From positions 19,455 through 83,454 of the forward strand of contig SVJH01000009.1 in assembly GCA_015069095.1 (NCBI GenBank): 64,000 nt of DNA, given 5' to 3'. The stretch's first letter is position 1; every line of letters starts with the position of its first letter. Origin of the DNA: Oscillospiraceae bacterium. Its GTDB lineage: Bacteria; Bacillota; Clostridia; UMGS1810. Both the position numbers and the translations under genes were made by a program. The notes under the pieces are model-generated. The model searched no databases. It saw only the letters and a program-made list of their open reading frames with translations, and had not been told where the DNA came from. Shown in pieces: positions 35,398-43,735 of the stretch.

Positions 35398-37233
35398 ATG
35401 TCGAATCGGAAAACTGACACAAGCTCAATTCCGGATTATGAAGTCCTGTTTAGCAGCGAGGAAAACAAAAAAAGCAAAGGTTCTGGTTTTTTAAAGAAAC
35501 TTCTTAAGAAAAACTGGTACAAACTCATTATTTCATCTGTGCTATACACAATTAAAGCGTGTCCTAACTGGATTATCCCGATTTTAACCGCAAACATTAT
35601 AACGCTTGCGACAAATCAGACTGACGGTGCACTTAATGCAATGATAATGAATACCATTGTTTTATTTGCAGTGTCGCTCCAAAACATACCGACTCATATG
35701 CTTTATGCGCGTTACACAGACAAAATGCTTAGAACAATCGGTGCAGGTCTTAGAAGTACACTTATAAGAAAACTTCAGCATTTATCTGTTACATATCACA
35801 AAGAGATGGAATCAGGTAAAATTCAATCGAAATTTTTGCGTGATGTTGAAGCAGTTGAAATGCTTAATAACCGATTTGTCAAAAATGTTATTCCTGCTGT
35901 TATTGGCGCACTTATTTCGATTGGAATTTCAATTTCTAAAAGTGGTGCGGTTACACTGTTTTTCCTTTTTGTTATTCCTGTTAATGTTGGTCTTGTTTAC
36001 GCATTTCGAAAGAAAATGCGAAAAACAAACAGCCAGTTCAGGAGCGAAACAGAAAGTATATCTGCAAAACTTACTACTATGCTTGAAATGATTCCTGTTA
36101 CAAAGGCTCACGGTCTTGAAGAGGAAGAAATTGCAAGTCTTGACGAAAACATTAAAGAACTTACTAAAAAAGGTCTTGTTGTTGATAAAGCAAATGCATA
36201 TTTTGCATCTACATCCTGGGTACTAAGTAAACTGCTTAGCGGTATATGTTTGTTATTTACAGGTTATCTTGCTATAATCGGTAAAATCGGTGTTGGAGAT
36301 ATCGTTTTATACCAAACATATTTTAACATTATAAGCGGTGATATTCAGGCTCTTATAAATATTTATCCTGAAATTACAAAAGGTATGGAATCACTTCGAA
36401 GTGTATCGGAAATTATGCTTTCTGATGACATTGAAGATAATAAAGGAAAAATTAAACTTCGTTATGTACATGGTACTGTTCACTTTGACGATGTATCATA
36501 CAGATACCCTAACACTGACAAAGATGTAATTAAAGATTTTACACTGCACGTCAAAGAAGGCGAATGTATTGCTTTTGTCGGTGCATCCGGTAGTGGTAAA
36601 TCTACCATTATGAATATGATTATCGGATTTTTAAAATCTACTAAAGGTACAATAAGCATCGACGGAAAACCTATGGAAATGCTTAATCTTTCAGATTACA
36701 GACACTTTATATCGGTTGTTCCGCAAAACAGTATTTTATTTACAGGTACAATTAAAGATAACATTACATACGGTATGCCTAACGTTTCTAAAAAACGTCT
36801 TGAAGAGGCAATCGAAATGGCAAATATAAACGAATTTGTAAAAGATATGCCAAAAGGTATAAACACTATGATTGGCGAACATGGTGGCAAACTTTCAGGT
36901 GGCCAGAAACAACGTATTTCTATTGCAAGGGCGCTTATAAGAGACCCGAGAATTCTTATTCTTGATGAAGCAACAAGTGCACTTGATAATATTTCTGAAT
37001 ATCATGTTCAAAAGGCTATATCGGAACTTATTAAAGGAAGAACAACATTTATCGTTGCACACAGACTTTCTACTATCCGTGATGCTGACAGAATAGTCGT
37101 TATGGACGAAGGTAGATGTGTTGAAGTTGGTACTTTTGATGAACTTATGGCGAAAAAAGGTAAGTTCTACGAGCTTAAAACACTTAACGATATGGGTAAA
37201 TCAATCGACGAAGCAATGGGCGTTAGAAGTTAA
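35398..37233 (+). CDS. ABC exporter, fused permease and ATPase
   Basis: A 611-residue half-transporter that would work as a dimer. The N-terminal part has about six membrane helices of the type I exporter fold. The ATPase has Walker A GASGSGKS, the Q-loop in VVPQNSILF, signature LSGGQKQR, Walker B ILILDEATSALD and the switch His in VAHRLSTI. The substrate is unknown; lipid, peptide or drug are all possible. There is no C39 peptidase domain. The ATG at 35398 follows TTGGAGTGA. It is monocistronic, between a strong promoter and a terminator. Confidence 0.88.
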   Translation: MSNRKTDTSSIPDYEVLFSSEENKKSKGSGFLKKLLKKNWYKLIISSVLYTIKACPNWIIPILTANIITLATNQTDGALNAMIMNTIVLFAVSLQNIPTHMLYARYTDKMLRTIGAGLRSTLIRKLQHLSVTYHKEMESGKIQSKFLRDVEAVEMLNNRFVKNVIPAVIGALISIGISISKSGAVTLFFLFVIPVNVGLVYAFRKKMRKTNSQFRSETESISAKLTTMLEMIPVTKAHGLEEEEIASLDENIKELTKKGLVVDKANAYFASTSWVLSKLLSGICLLFTGYLAIIGKIGVGDIVLYQTYFNIISGDIQALINIYPEITKGMESLRSVSEIMLSDDIEDNKGKIKLRYVHGTVHFDDVSYRYPNTDKDVIKDFTLHVKEGECIAFVGASGSGKSTIMNMIIGFLKSTKGTISIDGKPMEMLNLSDYRHFISVVPQNSILFTGTIKDNITYGMPNVSKKRLEEAIEMANINEFVKDMPKGINTMIGEHGGKLSGGQKQRISIARALIRDPRILILDEATSALDNISEYHVQKAISELIKGRTTFIVAHRLSTIRDADRIVVMDEGRCVEVGTFDELMAKKGKFYELKTLNDMGKSIDEAMGVRS

Positions 37234-37285
37234 ACTTAATTTTTATAGACTCCCTGAATAATAGTGTGAAATTATTGACAAAAGC

Positions 37286-37322
37286 AAACCGAGTGAATTA
37301 TTTAAATTCACTCGGTTTTATT
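37286..37322. terminator. Bidirectional terminator at the end of the microcompartment operon
   Basis: AAACCGAGTGAATT pairs with AATTCACTCGGTTT (37286-37318), with T-rich flanks. It separates the ABC exporter from the last gene (DeoR) of the minus-strand operon. Confidence 0.88.
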
Positions 37323-37323
37323 T

Positions 37324-38085
37324 TTATACTTCTACTATATCTACTTTCAATTCATTTAATGTGTCTACAAACTCTTGCGAAAGTGCATCTTTTTCGGTAA
37401 TAATAGTATTTATATCTTCAAAATCAGCAAGTTTTACAAAACCTACTCTTCCGATTTTTGCTTTATCGCAAATATAGAATTTATCTGTTGAGTTTTTCAT
37501 CATACTTTGCTTTAGACAGCATTCTTGTTCGTTGCTTTCAAGTATTCCTGCCGTTGTTATACCACGGCTTGAAAAAAACATTTTATTTACAAAGTAATTT
37601 TCTTTAATATTGTTTTCTGCAATACTTCCCACAAATGAACTATTCTGACTCATCATTCCGCCAACAGAAATAAGTTTGATATCAAAATTACCATCAAGTT
37701 CTGCAAGTACTCTGAGCGAATTTGTAACAACTGTAATATTTTTAAAGTTTTTAAGTTCTTTTGCAAGATAAAATGCAGTTGTAGAAGCGTCTATAAAAAT
37801 AGCATCTCCTGAAGAAATAAACTTTACTGCTTCTTTTGCAAGTTTCATTTTTGCTTCAATATTTTGGTTTTTTCTTTTTTCAAGCGATAATTCCTGATTA
37901 CCATTATCAATTGGTACTGCACCGCCATGTGTTCTTAATAAAAGTTCCTGCTTTTCAAGTTTTTCAAGGTCGCGTCTAATTGTTTCTTCAGTAACTTTAA
38001 GGTCAACTGCAAGTTTACTTACAGAAACTGCTCCCGTTTCCTTTAACAATTCTGTGATTCTTTTTTGCCTCTCAAGTGCAAACAC
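37324..38085 (-). CDS. DeoR-family regulator, last gene of the microcompartment operon
   Basis: A 253-residue repressor. The N-terminal winged HTH (RQKRITELLKETGAVSVSKL, VTEETIRRDLEKLE, RTHGGAV) is the DeoR signature. The C-terminal DeoRC sensor has IFIDASTTAFYLAKEL and TVVTNSLRVL, which bind sugar phosphates. The start is a GTG at 38085 with AAGGAGTG 8 nt upstream. As the last gene of the aldolase-to-PduL unit it is likely autoregulated. The likely inducer is fuculose or rhamnulose phosphate or DHAP (inference). A shared 19-bp sequence at both operon promoters is its candidate operator. Confidence 0.9.
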   Translation of the reverse strand: MFALERQKRITELLKETGAVSVSKLAVDLKVTEETIRRDLEKLEKQELLLRTHGGAVPIDNGNQELSLEKRKNQNIEAKMKLAKEAVKFISSGDAIFIDASTTAFYLAKELKNFKNITVVTNSLRVLAELDGNFDIKLISVGGMMSQNSSFVGSIAENNIKENYFVNKMFFSSRGITTAGILESNEQECCLKQSMMKNSTDKFYICDKAKIGRVGFVKLADFEDINTIITEKDALSQEFVDTLNELKVDIVEV

Positions 38086-38098
38086 TAAAAATCACTCC

Positions 38099-38740
38099 TT
38101 ATCTTTTAATTATTGTAACCTTGTCGCCATTTTTGATTCCTGCTGAATTTGCATCATCTGTATCGATATGCATTTCAACATTGAAATCGTCTCTTACTCT
38201 TACCTGAACATCAAAAAACTTTGTAGGTTTAATGCCTTCTACAAGTACATCTACATAATCGTTATCCGAAATTCCATTTTCTGATGCAAATGAAGGTGTA
38301 AGATGTATGTGTCTGTTAGCTATTATAACACCTTCTTTAAGGTAAACGCAACCCTTTGGTCCAACAATTACAAGTTTTTCTGAATTTTCTATTTCTCCAG
38401 AAGGTCTTACAGGAGGACTTACCTTTAATACAAAAGTATCTGTTCTTGATATTTCAACCTGCGTATTTTTTCTTACAGGACCTAAAACCCTGACCTTTTC
38501 AATAGATTTAAGTGAAGGTCCGACAAGCGTTACAAACTGTTCAGATGCAAATTCGCGTCCCATAAGTGTTTTTGCCTTTGTAAGTTCAAAACCCTTTCCA
38601 AAAAGAATTTCCAAATCTTCTTTCGACAAATGGACGTGCCTTTGCGATACTCCAACTTTTATTTCGCTGTTGTTTTTATCTGTATTAAGTTGTTCTAAGA
38701 CTTTTTTTACTGCCTCTGCAACCATCTTTTCTGTATACAT
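38099..38740 (-). CDS. pduL: Phosphate propanoyltransferase PduL
   Basis: PduL converts propionyl-CoA and phosphate to propionyl phosphate inside the microcompartment and recycles CoA. The protein is 213 residues. Zinc ligands are visible as the HVH of GVSQRHVHLS and the HIH of NRHIHLTP, with MHIDTDDANS near the end. The first ~18 residues (MVAEAVKKVLEQL) form an amphipathic helix of the encapsulation-peptide type, separated by a polar linker. It is encoded between a shell gene and DeoR. No propionate kinase gene is in the locus. Confidence 0.95.
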   Translation of the reverse strand: MYTEKMVAEAVKKVLEQLNTDKNNSEIKVGVSQRHVHLSKEDLEILFGKGFELTKAKTLMGREFASEQFVTLVGPSLKSIEKVRVLGPVRKNTQVEISRTDTFVLKVSPPVRPSGEIENSEKLVIVGPKGCVYLKEGVIIANRHIHLTPSFASENGISDNDYVDVLVEGIKPTKFFDVQVRVRDDFNVEMHIDTDDANSAGIKNGDKVTIIKR

Positions 38741-38754
38741 TTTATTCTCCGTTC

Positions 38755-39024
38755 TTACATATCAAAGAATTTTACTACTTCCTCATGCGGATTTGCTATT
38801 ACCTCACATCCGAAAACTTCACCAAGTGCACTTGCACGTTTTCTTCCTGCTTCAACTGCAGCCGTTACTGCATCAACTTTTCCTGCAACAATAATTGTTA
38901 CAAGACGTCCGCCAAGTCTTTTTTCTGTATGTATAAGGCGTACATCTGCTGCTTTTACCATTGCATCAAGCCCTTCTATTGAGGCAACAAGTCCCTGAAC
39001 TTCAAGTAATCCTATCGATTCCAT
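38755..39024 (-). CDS. BMC-H shell protein
   Basis: An 89-residue single-domain shell hexamer subunit. It starts SIGLLEVQGLVASIEGLDAM, contains VRLIHTEKRLGGRLVTIIVAGKVDAVTAAVEAG (given in part: GGRLVTIIVAG, AVTAAVEAG) and ends VIANPHEEVVKFF. The pore region departs from the common KIGSG (here KRLGGR), so its pore may differ from the tandem BMC-H pair at 43.1-43.7 kb. GGGAGG precedes the ATG, and it directly abuts the next gene upstream. Confidence 0.93.
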   Translation of the reverse strand: MESIGLLEVQGLVASIEGLDAMVKAADVRLIHTEKRLGGRLVTIIVAGKVDAVTAAVEAGRKRASALGEVFGCEVIANPHEEVVKFFDM

Positions 39025-39375
39025 TTATTTAGCCTCCCTAAAAGATTTTGGTAATTTTTTGTTGAATTTATCTTTGTTTATATCCATAAGGTATGCCATT
39101 TTATCAACATCTTCTCCCGGTGATGCAATAACGTGGGATACTATAAATTTTCCTTTTGATTTTGCATATTCACTTCCTGCTTCAACTGCGGCTTTAACAT
39201 CTGAAACACTGCCTTCTACTTTAACTGCCATTACAAGCGGAGCAGGAACATCAGCAGAAACAGGACGGTTTCTGTCAAATGCTATAACTTTAACGCCCGA
39301 TGCTTTTGCCGCAACATCTGCAACACAAACAGCGGTTGTAAAACTGTATACCTCTATGATTCCTAATGCTTTCAT
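39025..39375 (-). CDS. BMC-H shell protein with extended loop and C-terminal tail
   Basis: A 116-residue shell protein. The BMC core starts ALGIIEVYSFTTAVCVAD and has [15 protein letters not shown] and SHVIASPGEDV. Compared with standard BMC-H it has a longer, proline-rich pore-side loop (RNRPVSADVPAPL) and a basic C-terminal tail of about 20 residues (DINKDKFNKKLPKSFREAK). The tail could reach the lumen or cytosol and bind a partner. Its stop is immediately followed by the next shell gene, so the two are coupled. Confidence 0.88.
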   Translation of the reverse strand: MKALGIIEVYSFTTAVCVADVAAKASGVKVIAFDRNRPVSADVPAPLVMAVKVEGSVSDVKAAVEAGSEYAKSKGKFIVSHVIASPGEDVDKMAYLMDINKDKFNKKLPKSFREAK

Positions 39376-39396
39376 AGGTTAAAATCCTTTCTAAAA

Positions 39397-40785
39397 TCAA
39401 ACAATATGAAGTCCGTCTACAAGCACACATCTTCTTTGACGTGTAAATGAATGTGCCGCTGTAAGGCCTTCGCCTGTAGGCCCTGCTATTGTAAACGTTG
39501 TATATCCTTCGCCACCTGCACCAATGCCTGCATATGACGGAGCATTTTTAACAAATATTGTTGTTTCAACTGCTTTTGCAAATTTTGTCAAATGGTCAAC
39601 ATTTTTAGAATGAATATGTGCAGAGTGTCTGTTACCGTGCTCTGCTTTAACTGCAAGGTCGATTGCCTCGTCAATGCTGTCAACTTTAACAATTGGAAGG
39701 ATTGGCATCATAAGTTCTTCCTGAACAAAAGGATGATTTGCGTCTGTTTCGCAGATTATAAGTTTTGGATTTGCATCAATTCCAATTTCTTTAAGAAATA
39801 AAGATGCATCTTTTCCAACCCATTTTTTATTAAGCATATAATGACCGTTTTTTTCAGTAAGTGCAACTTTTACAAGTGCATCTGTCTGCGATTTATTTAA
39901 AAGATATGCGCCGTTTTCTGTCATAGATTTAATAAGTCTGTCTGCTACTGTGCGCATAACAAAACATTCTTTTTCTGCAATACATGGAAGGTTATTGTCA
40001 AAACTTGCACCAAGTACAATATCTTTTCCTGCTTTTTCTACATCTGCAGTATCATCGACAATTACCGGAGGGTTTCCTGCACCTGCGCCGATGGCTTTTT
40101 TGCCTGATGACAAAAGTGCTTTAACAACTCCAGGTCCGCCTGTTGCAACAAGCATTTTAACAAGTGGGCTTTCCATCATTTCGTCAGATGACTCTTTTGT
40201 TGGATTTTTAACTGTTACTACAAGATTTTCAGGACCGCCTGCTTCTAAAATTGCACGGTTTACAAGGTCTACTGCATAATTTGATGTTTCTTTTGCATTT
40301 GGATGTGGATTAAACACAACAGCATTTCCGCCTGCAATCATACCCATTGAATTACAGATTACTGTTTCAGAAGGATTTGTTGAAGGTGTTATGCTTCCGA
40401 TAATTCCGTAAGGTGCCATTTCTACAAGTGTAAGACCTGCATCACCAGAAAAAGCAGAAGGTTTTATATCTTCAGTTCCAGGTGTTTTGTTTGCAACAAG
40501 TTGATGTTTTATAATTTTATCTTCAACTCTTCCCATGCCTGTTTCTTTTACACCTAAAACTGCCATATTTTCCGCTTCGTTAAGTGTAAATTCACGGATT
40601 TTAGAAATCATTTTTTCTCTTTGTTCTATTGTATATCCACGAAATTGTTTATACGCAATCTCCACAGCACTAAGTGCTTCGCTCATAGTATCAAAAACAC
40701 CTTTTTGCGCTTTGGAAGCATTTTTATTGTTCATATTTTTTACAACACTTGCAACAATTTCACTAACTATTCTTTCATCTAACAT
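39397..40785 (-). CDS. pduP: CoA-acylating propionaldehyde dehydrogenase
   Basis: PduP oxidises propionaldehyde to propionyl-CoA with NAD+ inside the shell. The 462-residue protein has the aldehyde dehydrogenase fold. The catalytic cysteine lies in NNLPCIAEKECF, PYGIIGSITPSTNPSET and GAGNPPVIVDDTAD match the CoA-dependent subfamily, and RHSAHIHSKN is near the end. The N-terminus (LDERIVSEIVASVVKNM) is an encapsulation-type amphipathic helix followed by a linker. The start at 40785 gives a 9-nt spacing to GGAG; an ATG at 40791 is only 3 nt from it. Confidence 0.94.
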   Translation of the reverse strand: MLDERIVSEIVASVVKNMNNKNASKAQKGVFDTMSEALSAVEIAYKQFRGYTIEQREKMISKIREFTLNEAENMAVLGVKETGMGRVEDKIIKHQLVANKTPGTEDIKPSAFSGDAGLTLVEMAPYGIIGSITPSTNPSETVICNSMGMIAGGNAVVFNPHPNAKETSNYAVDLVNRAILEAGGPENLVVTVKNPTKESSDEMMESPLVKMLVATGGPGVVKALLSSGKKAIGAGAGNPPVIVDDTADVEKAGKDIVLGASFDNNLPCIAEKECFVMRTVADRLIKSMTENGAYLLNKSQTDALVKVALTEKNGHYMLNKKWVGKDASLFLKEIGIDANPKLIICETDANHPFVQEELMMPILPIVKVDSIDEAIDLAVKAEHGNRHSAHIHSKNVDHLTKFAKAVETTIFVKNAPSYAGIGAGGEGYTTFTIAGPTGEGLTAAHSFTRQRRCVLVDGLHIV

Positions 40786-40812
40786 TGCCATTATCTCCAA
40801 TTTATTTTAAAT

Positions 40813-41361
40813 TTACATAATCGTTTTCCAAAGTTTTTCAGAAGGCTTTGCTATTACCTTAGAATCAAGATACATTGCATCATTTCCTATTTTTTCCTTT
40901 GCGCTTTCAATAGCGGCGCTTACACTTGCCACATCGCCTGTTAATGTCATATACGATTTTCCGCACATACCGCGCGCAACTCTTAATTCAATAAGTTTAA
41001 CGTCAGAAGTTTTAGATGCAACATCTGCCGCAACTATTATTGACGCTGCCGAGTATGTTTCAAAAATTCCAAGAGCTTCAGGGCTATCTACTTCTACTGT
41101 ACCGTAAAGAGCAGAGAAAATATCGTCGCTCGGATTTCCAAGCACAAAACTATCTATAAGTTTTTCTCCGCATTTAGTTTTTGCACTGTCCACCGCGGCT
41201 CTTACTGCACTCAAGTTCCCTTTTATAAGTGCTATGTATTTACCCGGGCACACAACCTGCGCCTCAATAAGTTCAACTTCTGAAGTTTTAAGCATAGTAT
41301 CTGTTGCATCAATCCCGACAGATACTGTCATATATTCAATCATTCCGATTGCTTTTGCCAT
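40813..41361 (-). CDS. pduT: Tandem-domain BMC-T shell protein, PduT-like with Fe-S pore cysteine
   Basis: A 182-residue trimeric shell subunit with two BMC domains (about 1-90 and 91-182; AIGMIEYMTVSVGID and ALGIFETYSAASIIVA). The first domain holds VVCPGKYIAL, the PduT motif whose cysteine coordinates a [4Fe-4S] cluster at the trimer pore. Such a protein can pass electrons across the shell, probably with the PduS-like protein encoded directly upstream. AAAGGATTG precedes the ATG. Confidence 0.93.
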   Translation of the reverse strand: MAKAIGMIEYMTVSVGIDATDTMLKTSEVELIEAQVVCPGKYIALIKGNLSAVRAAVDSAKTKCGEKLIDSFVLGNPSDDIFSALYGTVEVDSPEALGIFETYSAASIIVAADVASKTSDVKLIELRVARGMCGKSYMTLTGDVASVSAAIESAKEKIGNDAMYLDSKVIAKPSEKLWKTIM

Positions 41362-41377
41362 TTATATTCAATCCTTT

Positions 41378-42709
41378 TTACTTATTATCAATTAAAATAA
41401 ACTTTTCTGTAATATCTAAAACTGTTCCGTCTATACTTGCGTGCAGTGGCAGTGATAATCCGTCATTTGCAACTGCTATTACATCGCCGCATTTTACTTT
41501 TTCTCCTTTTTTTACAGATGGTAAAGATGGAGCACCGATTGACTGCGAAAGATCTATTTTTACACGTTTTGGTATAAAAAGTTCTTCTGTTATAAAAAGT
41601 TCTGTGTCATAACGAGCAAGGTCAAGACGTTCTTCTAATCTTTTTTCAGGTACCATTCTGTAATTTCGTTCCTTGCTTACAGAATTTTCACTTTTATCGA
41701 AAACTTCTATCTTTGCGCCGTTTTTTCTCATTTGTGATTTAAATTCATTTATGAGTGATCTTGGATTTAATCCCTGAGAGCATGAATACATTTCACAAAG
41801 ACCGCAATTTACACAGTACATTGCATCTTTTATAACTTTTGCATTGTATGTAGCACCATTTGCAACTGCATTCATAAACGCGCTTGGATCTACCGGCATA
41901 CCGATAAGATTTCTCGGGCATAAATCTGTACACATTCTGCATTGACAACAAGTGCTTTTTGCTCTTAATACACTTGTATTTGTTTTCGCTTTTCTCTTTA
42001 AAACAACAGGATGATTTTTAGGGAAAACTAAAATTCCTTTTGTTGTTTTTGTAACAACATCATACTTGTTTGATAAGGCACCTGTCATAGGACCGCCTTT
42101 TATTATTTCATAATCATCTGTTTTTGTGCCACCGGCAAGTTTTATTACATCTAAAAAAGATGTTCCCACCACTACTTTATAAACACCGGGATTTTTAACC
42201 TCGCCTGCAACTGTTACATATTTTTCAGTAACAGGTTTTTCTAAATTTATTGCTTTATAAATATTAAAAACCGTTTCAACATTAAAAACGCATACACCTA
42301 CAGAAATAGGGATATTTCCGGGTGGCACACGTTTTTTTGTAGTTTCATATATAAGTACAACTTCATCGCCCATAGGATAAACTGAAGGCAACAAGCATAA
42401 TTTTCCTTTTTTAAAATCGACTAAAACAGATTCTACCGCCTGTTTTGCCTCTTTGTATTCTTCTTTAATAGCAACTATAAATTCTTTTGCGCCAATCGAA
42501 TTTGTAATTTCGTCTAATGTAGAAATAATTTCATATGCATACTGTGATAGAAGATTTCTATCAACCTTAAAAAGCGGCTCACATTCTGCACAGTTAAGAA
42601 CTATAGTTTCGCATTTTTTGCTGAGCTTTGCATAGGTAGGAAATCCTGCACCACCGGCACCTAATATTCCATTTTCTTTAACCCTATTTACAAGTTCTTC
42701 AAAATTCAT
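41378..42709 (-). CDS. pduS: PduS-like RnfC-family flavo-iron-sulfur protein
   Basis: A 443-residue protein with an N-terminal NADH/FMN-binding region (GAGGAGFPTYAKLS, NCAECEPLF), a central SLBB domain (VAGEVKNPGVYKV) and two [4Fe-4S] motifs. These are CCQCRMCTDLCPRN, and CVNCGLCEMYSCSQG. A C-terminal barrel-sandwich hybrid domain follows (IGAPSLPSVKKGEKVKCGD). PduS reduces cobalamin in B12 systems. In glycyl-radical loci, where no B12 is used, it is thought to handle redox balance with PduT. Confidence 0.93.
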   Translation of the reverse strand: MNFEELVNRVKENGILGAGGAGFPTYAKLSKKCETIVLNCAECEPLFKVDRNLLSQYAYEIISTLDEITNSIGAKEFIVAIKEEYKEAKQAVESVLVDFKKGKLCLLPSVYPMGDEVVLIYETTKKRVPPGNIPISVGVCVFNVETVFNIYKAINLEKPVTEKYVTVAGEVKNPGVYKVVVGTSFLDVIKLAGGTKTDDYEIIKGGPMTGALSNKYDVVTKTTKGILVFPKNHPVVLKRKAKTNTSVLRAKSTCCQCRMCTDLCPRNLIGMPVDPSAFMNAVANGATYNAKVIKDAMYCVNCGLCEMYSCSQGLNPRSLINEFKSQMRKNGAKIEVFDKSENSVSKERNYRMVPEKRLEERLDLARYDTELFITEELFIPKRVKIDLSQSIGAPSLPSVKKGEKVKCGDVIAVANDGLSLPLHASIDGTVLDITEKFILIDNK

Positions 42710-42712
42710 TTG

Positions 42713-42976
42713 TTATATCTCCAATTCAGAACAAGAATCAACTATTCCGACAATTGCAGCATCTATCGGAGTATCATTCAAACCAACTCTTGCAGCACTT
42801 CCAAGTGCAACTAAAACAACTTCGCCAACACCTGCGCCGATATTATCAATTGCCACGATTTTCTTTTTTGGCATATCTTTAGCTTCGCTAAACTCTACAA
42901 TCATAAATTTGTTTCCAACAAGATTTTCATTTTTGCGTGTTGATACAACACTGCCTACTACTTTTCCGATTATCAT
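42713..42976 (-). CDS. pduN: BMC-P vertex protein (EutN/CcmL/PduN family)
   Basis: An 87-residue pentamer subunit that caps shell vertices. It starts MIIGKVVGSVVSTRKNENLVG and has KIVAIDNIGAGVGEVVLVALGSAAR, the EutN/CcmL signature (key residues A-D-GAG-GE-VL-GSAAR). The ATG at 42976 with AGAGGT upstream gives the normal family length; the open frame reaches 43012 without a good site. It is the only vertex gene of the locus. Confidence 0.94.
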   Translation of the reverse strand: MIIGKVVGSVVSTRKNENLVGNKFMIVEFSEAKDMPKKKIVAIDNIGAGVGEVVLVALGSAARVGLNDTPIDAAIVGIVDSCSELEI

Positions 42977-43061
42977 AATCTTATAACCTCTCTTGTCTTT
43001 TACTTTCCGCACGAAAAAGAAACTAATCTTTTTCGTGCAGAAAATGTAAAATACATTTTAA

Positions 43062-43418
43062 TTATTTCAACGATGGAAGAATTTTTTCAACATCATTGTG
43101 TGGACGTGGAATAACGTGAGTTGCAATAACTTCGCCAAGACGTCTTGCAGCACTTTCACCTGCTTCAGCAGCAGCTTTAACAGCACCAACATCGCCTCTT
43201 ACCATAACGCTTACAAGTCCAGAACCAATTTTTTCTGTTCCAACAAGTTCAACGTTTGCAGCTTTAAGCATAGCATCAGCAGCTTCAATAGCAGCTACTA
43301 AGCCTCTTGTTTCAACCATTCCTAATGCTTCCTGAGCCATCTTCTTCTCCTCCTTAATTACTTTTATTTCTTGTTCAACTGTTTTTTTTGCAGTTGTAGT
43401 TTTCTTTGCTGTTGCCAT
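43062..43418 (-). CDS. BMC-H shell protein with lysine-rich N-terminal extension (possible dual start)
   Basis: A canonical BMC-H domain ([54 protein letters not shown]) preceded by 26 residues rich in Lys, Thr and Glu ([17 protein letters not shown]). The long start at 43418 has AAAGGAG upstream. The internal ATG of MAQEALGMV at 43340 has an even stronger AGGAGG 8 nt before it, so both a 118- and a 92-residue form are possible. It is a tandem duplicate of the next gene upstream, which lacks the extension. Confidence 0.93.
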   Translation of the reverse strand: MATAKKTTTAKKTVEQEIKVIKEEKKMAQEALGMVETRGLVAAIEAADAMLKAANVELVGTEKIGSGLVSVMVRGDVGAVKAAAEAGESAARRLGEVIATHVIPRPHNDVEKILPSLK

Positions 43419-43436
43419 AATAAAAACTCCTTTATA

Positions 43437-43712
43437 TTAGAATTTAGGCAATAACTTTTCAACATCATTGTGTGGTCTTGGAATTACGTGTACTGCTACA
43501 AGTTCGCCAAGACGCTGTGCACACTGTGAACCTGCTTCAACAGCGGCTTTAACAGCACCAACATCGCCTCTTACCATAACACTTACAAGTCCAGAACCGA
43601 TTTTTTCTGTTCCGATTAGAGTAACTTCTGCAGCTTTTACCATTGCGTCAGCAGCTTCGATTGCCGCAGTTAAACCTCTTGTTTCAATCATTCCTAATGC
43701 TTCTTTTGCCAT
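43437..43712 (-). CDS. BMC-H shell protein (canonical hexamer)
   Basis: A 91-residue PduA/PduJ-like shell subunit: [19 protein letters not shown], the pore motif [25 protein letters not shown] and [13 protein letters not shown]. It is near-identical to the core of the adjacent 43062-43418 gene, pointing to tandem duplication. This is probably the bulk facet protein, with pores passing propanediol and products. Confidence 0.95.
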   Translation of the reverse strand: MAKEALGMIETRGLTAAIEAADAMVKAAEVTLIGTEKIGSGLVSVMVRGDVGAVKAAVEAGSQCAQRLGELVAVHVIPRPHNDVEKLLPKF

Positions 43713-43735
43713 TTTAAAATTCTCCTATCTATTTT

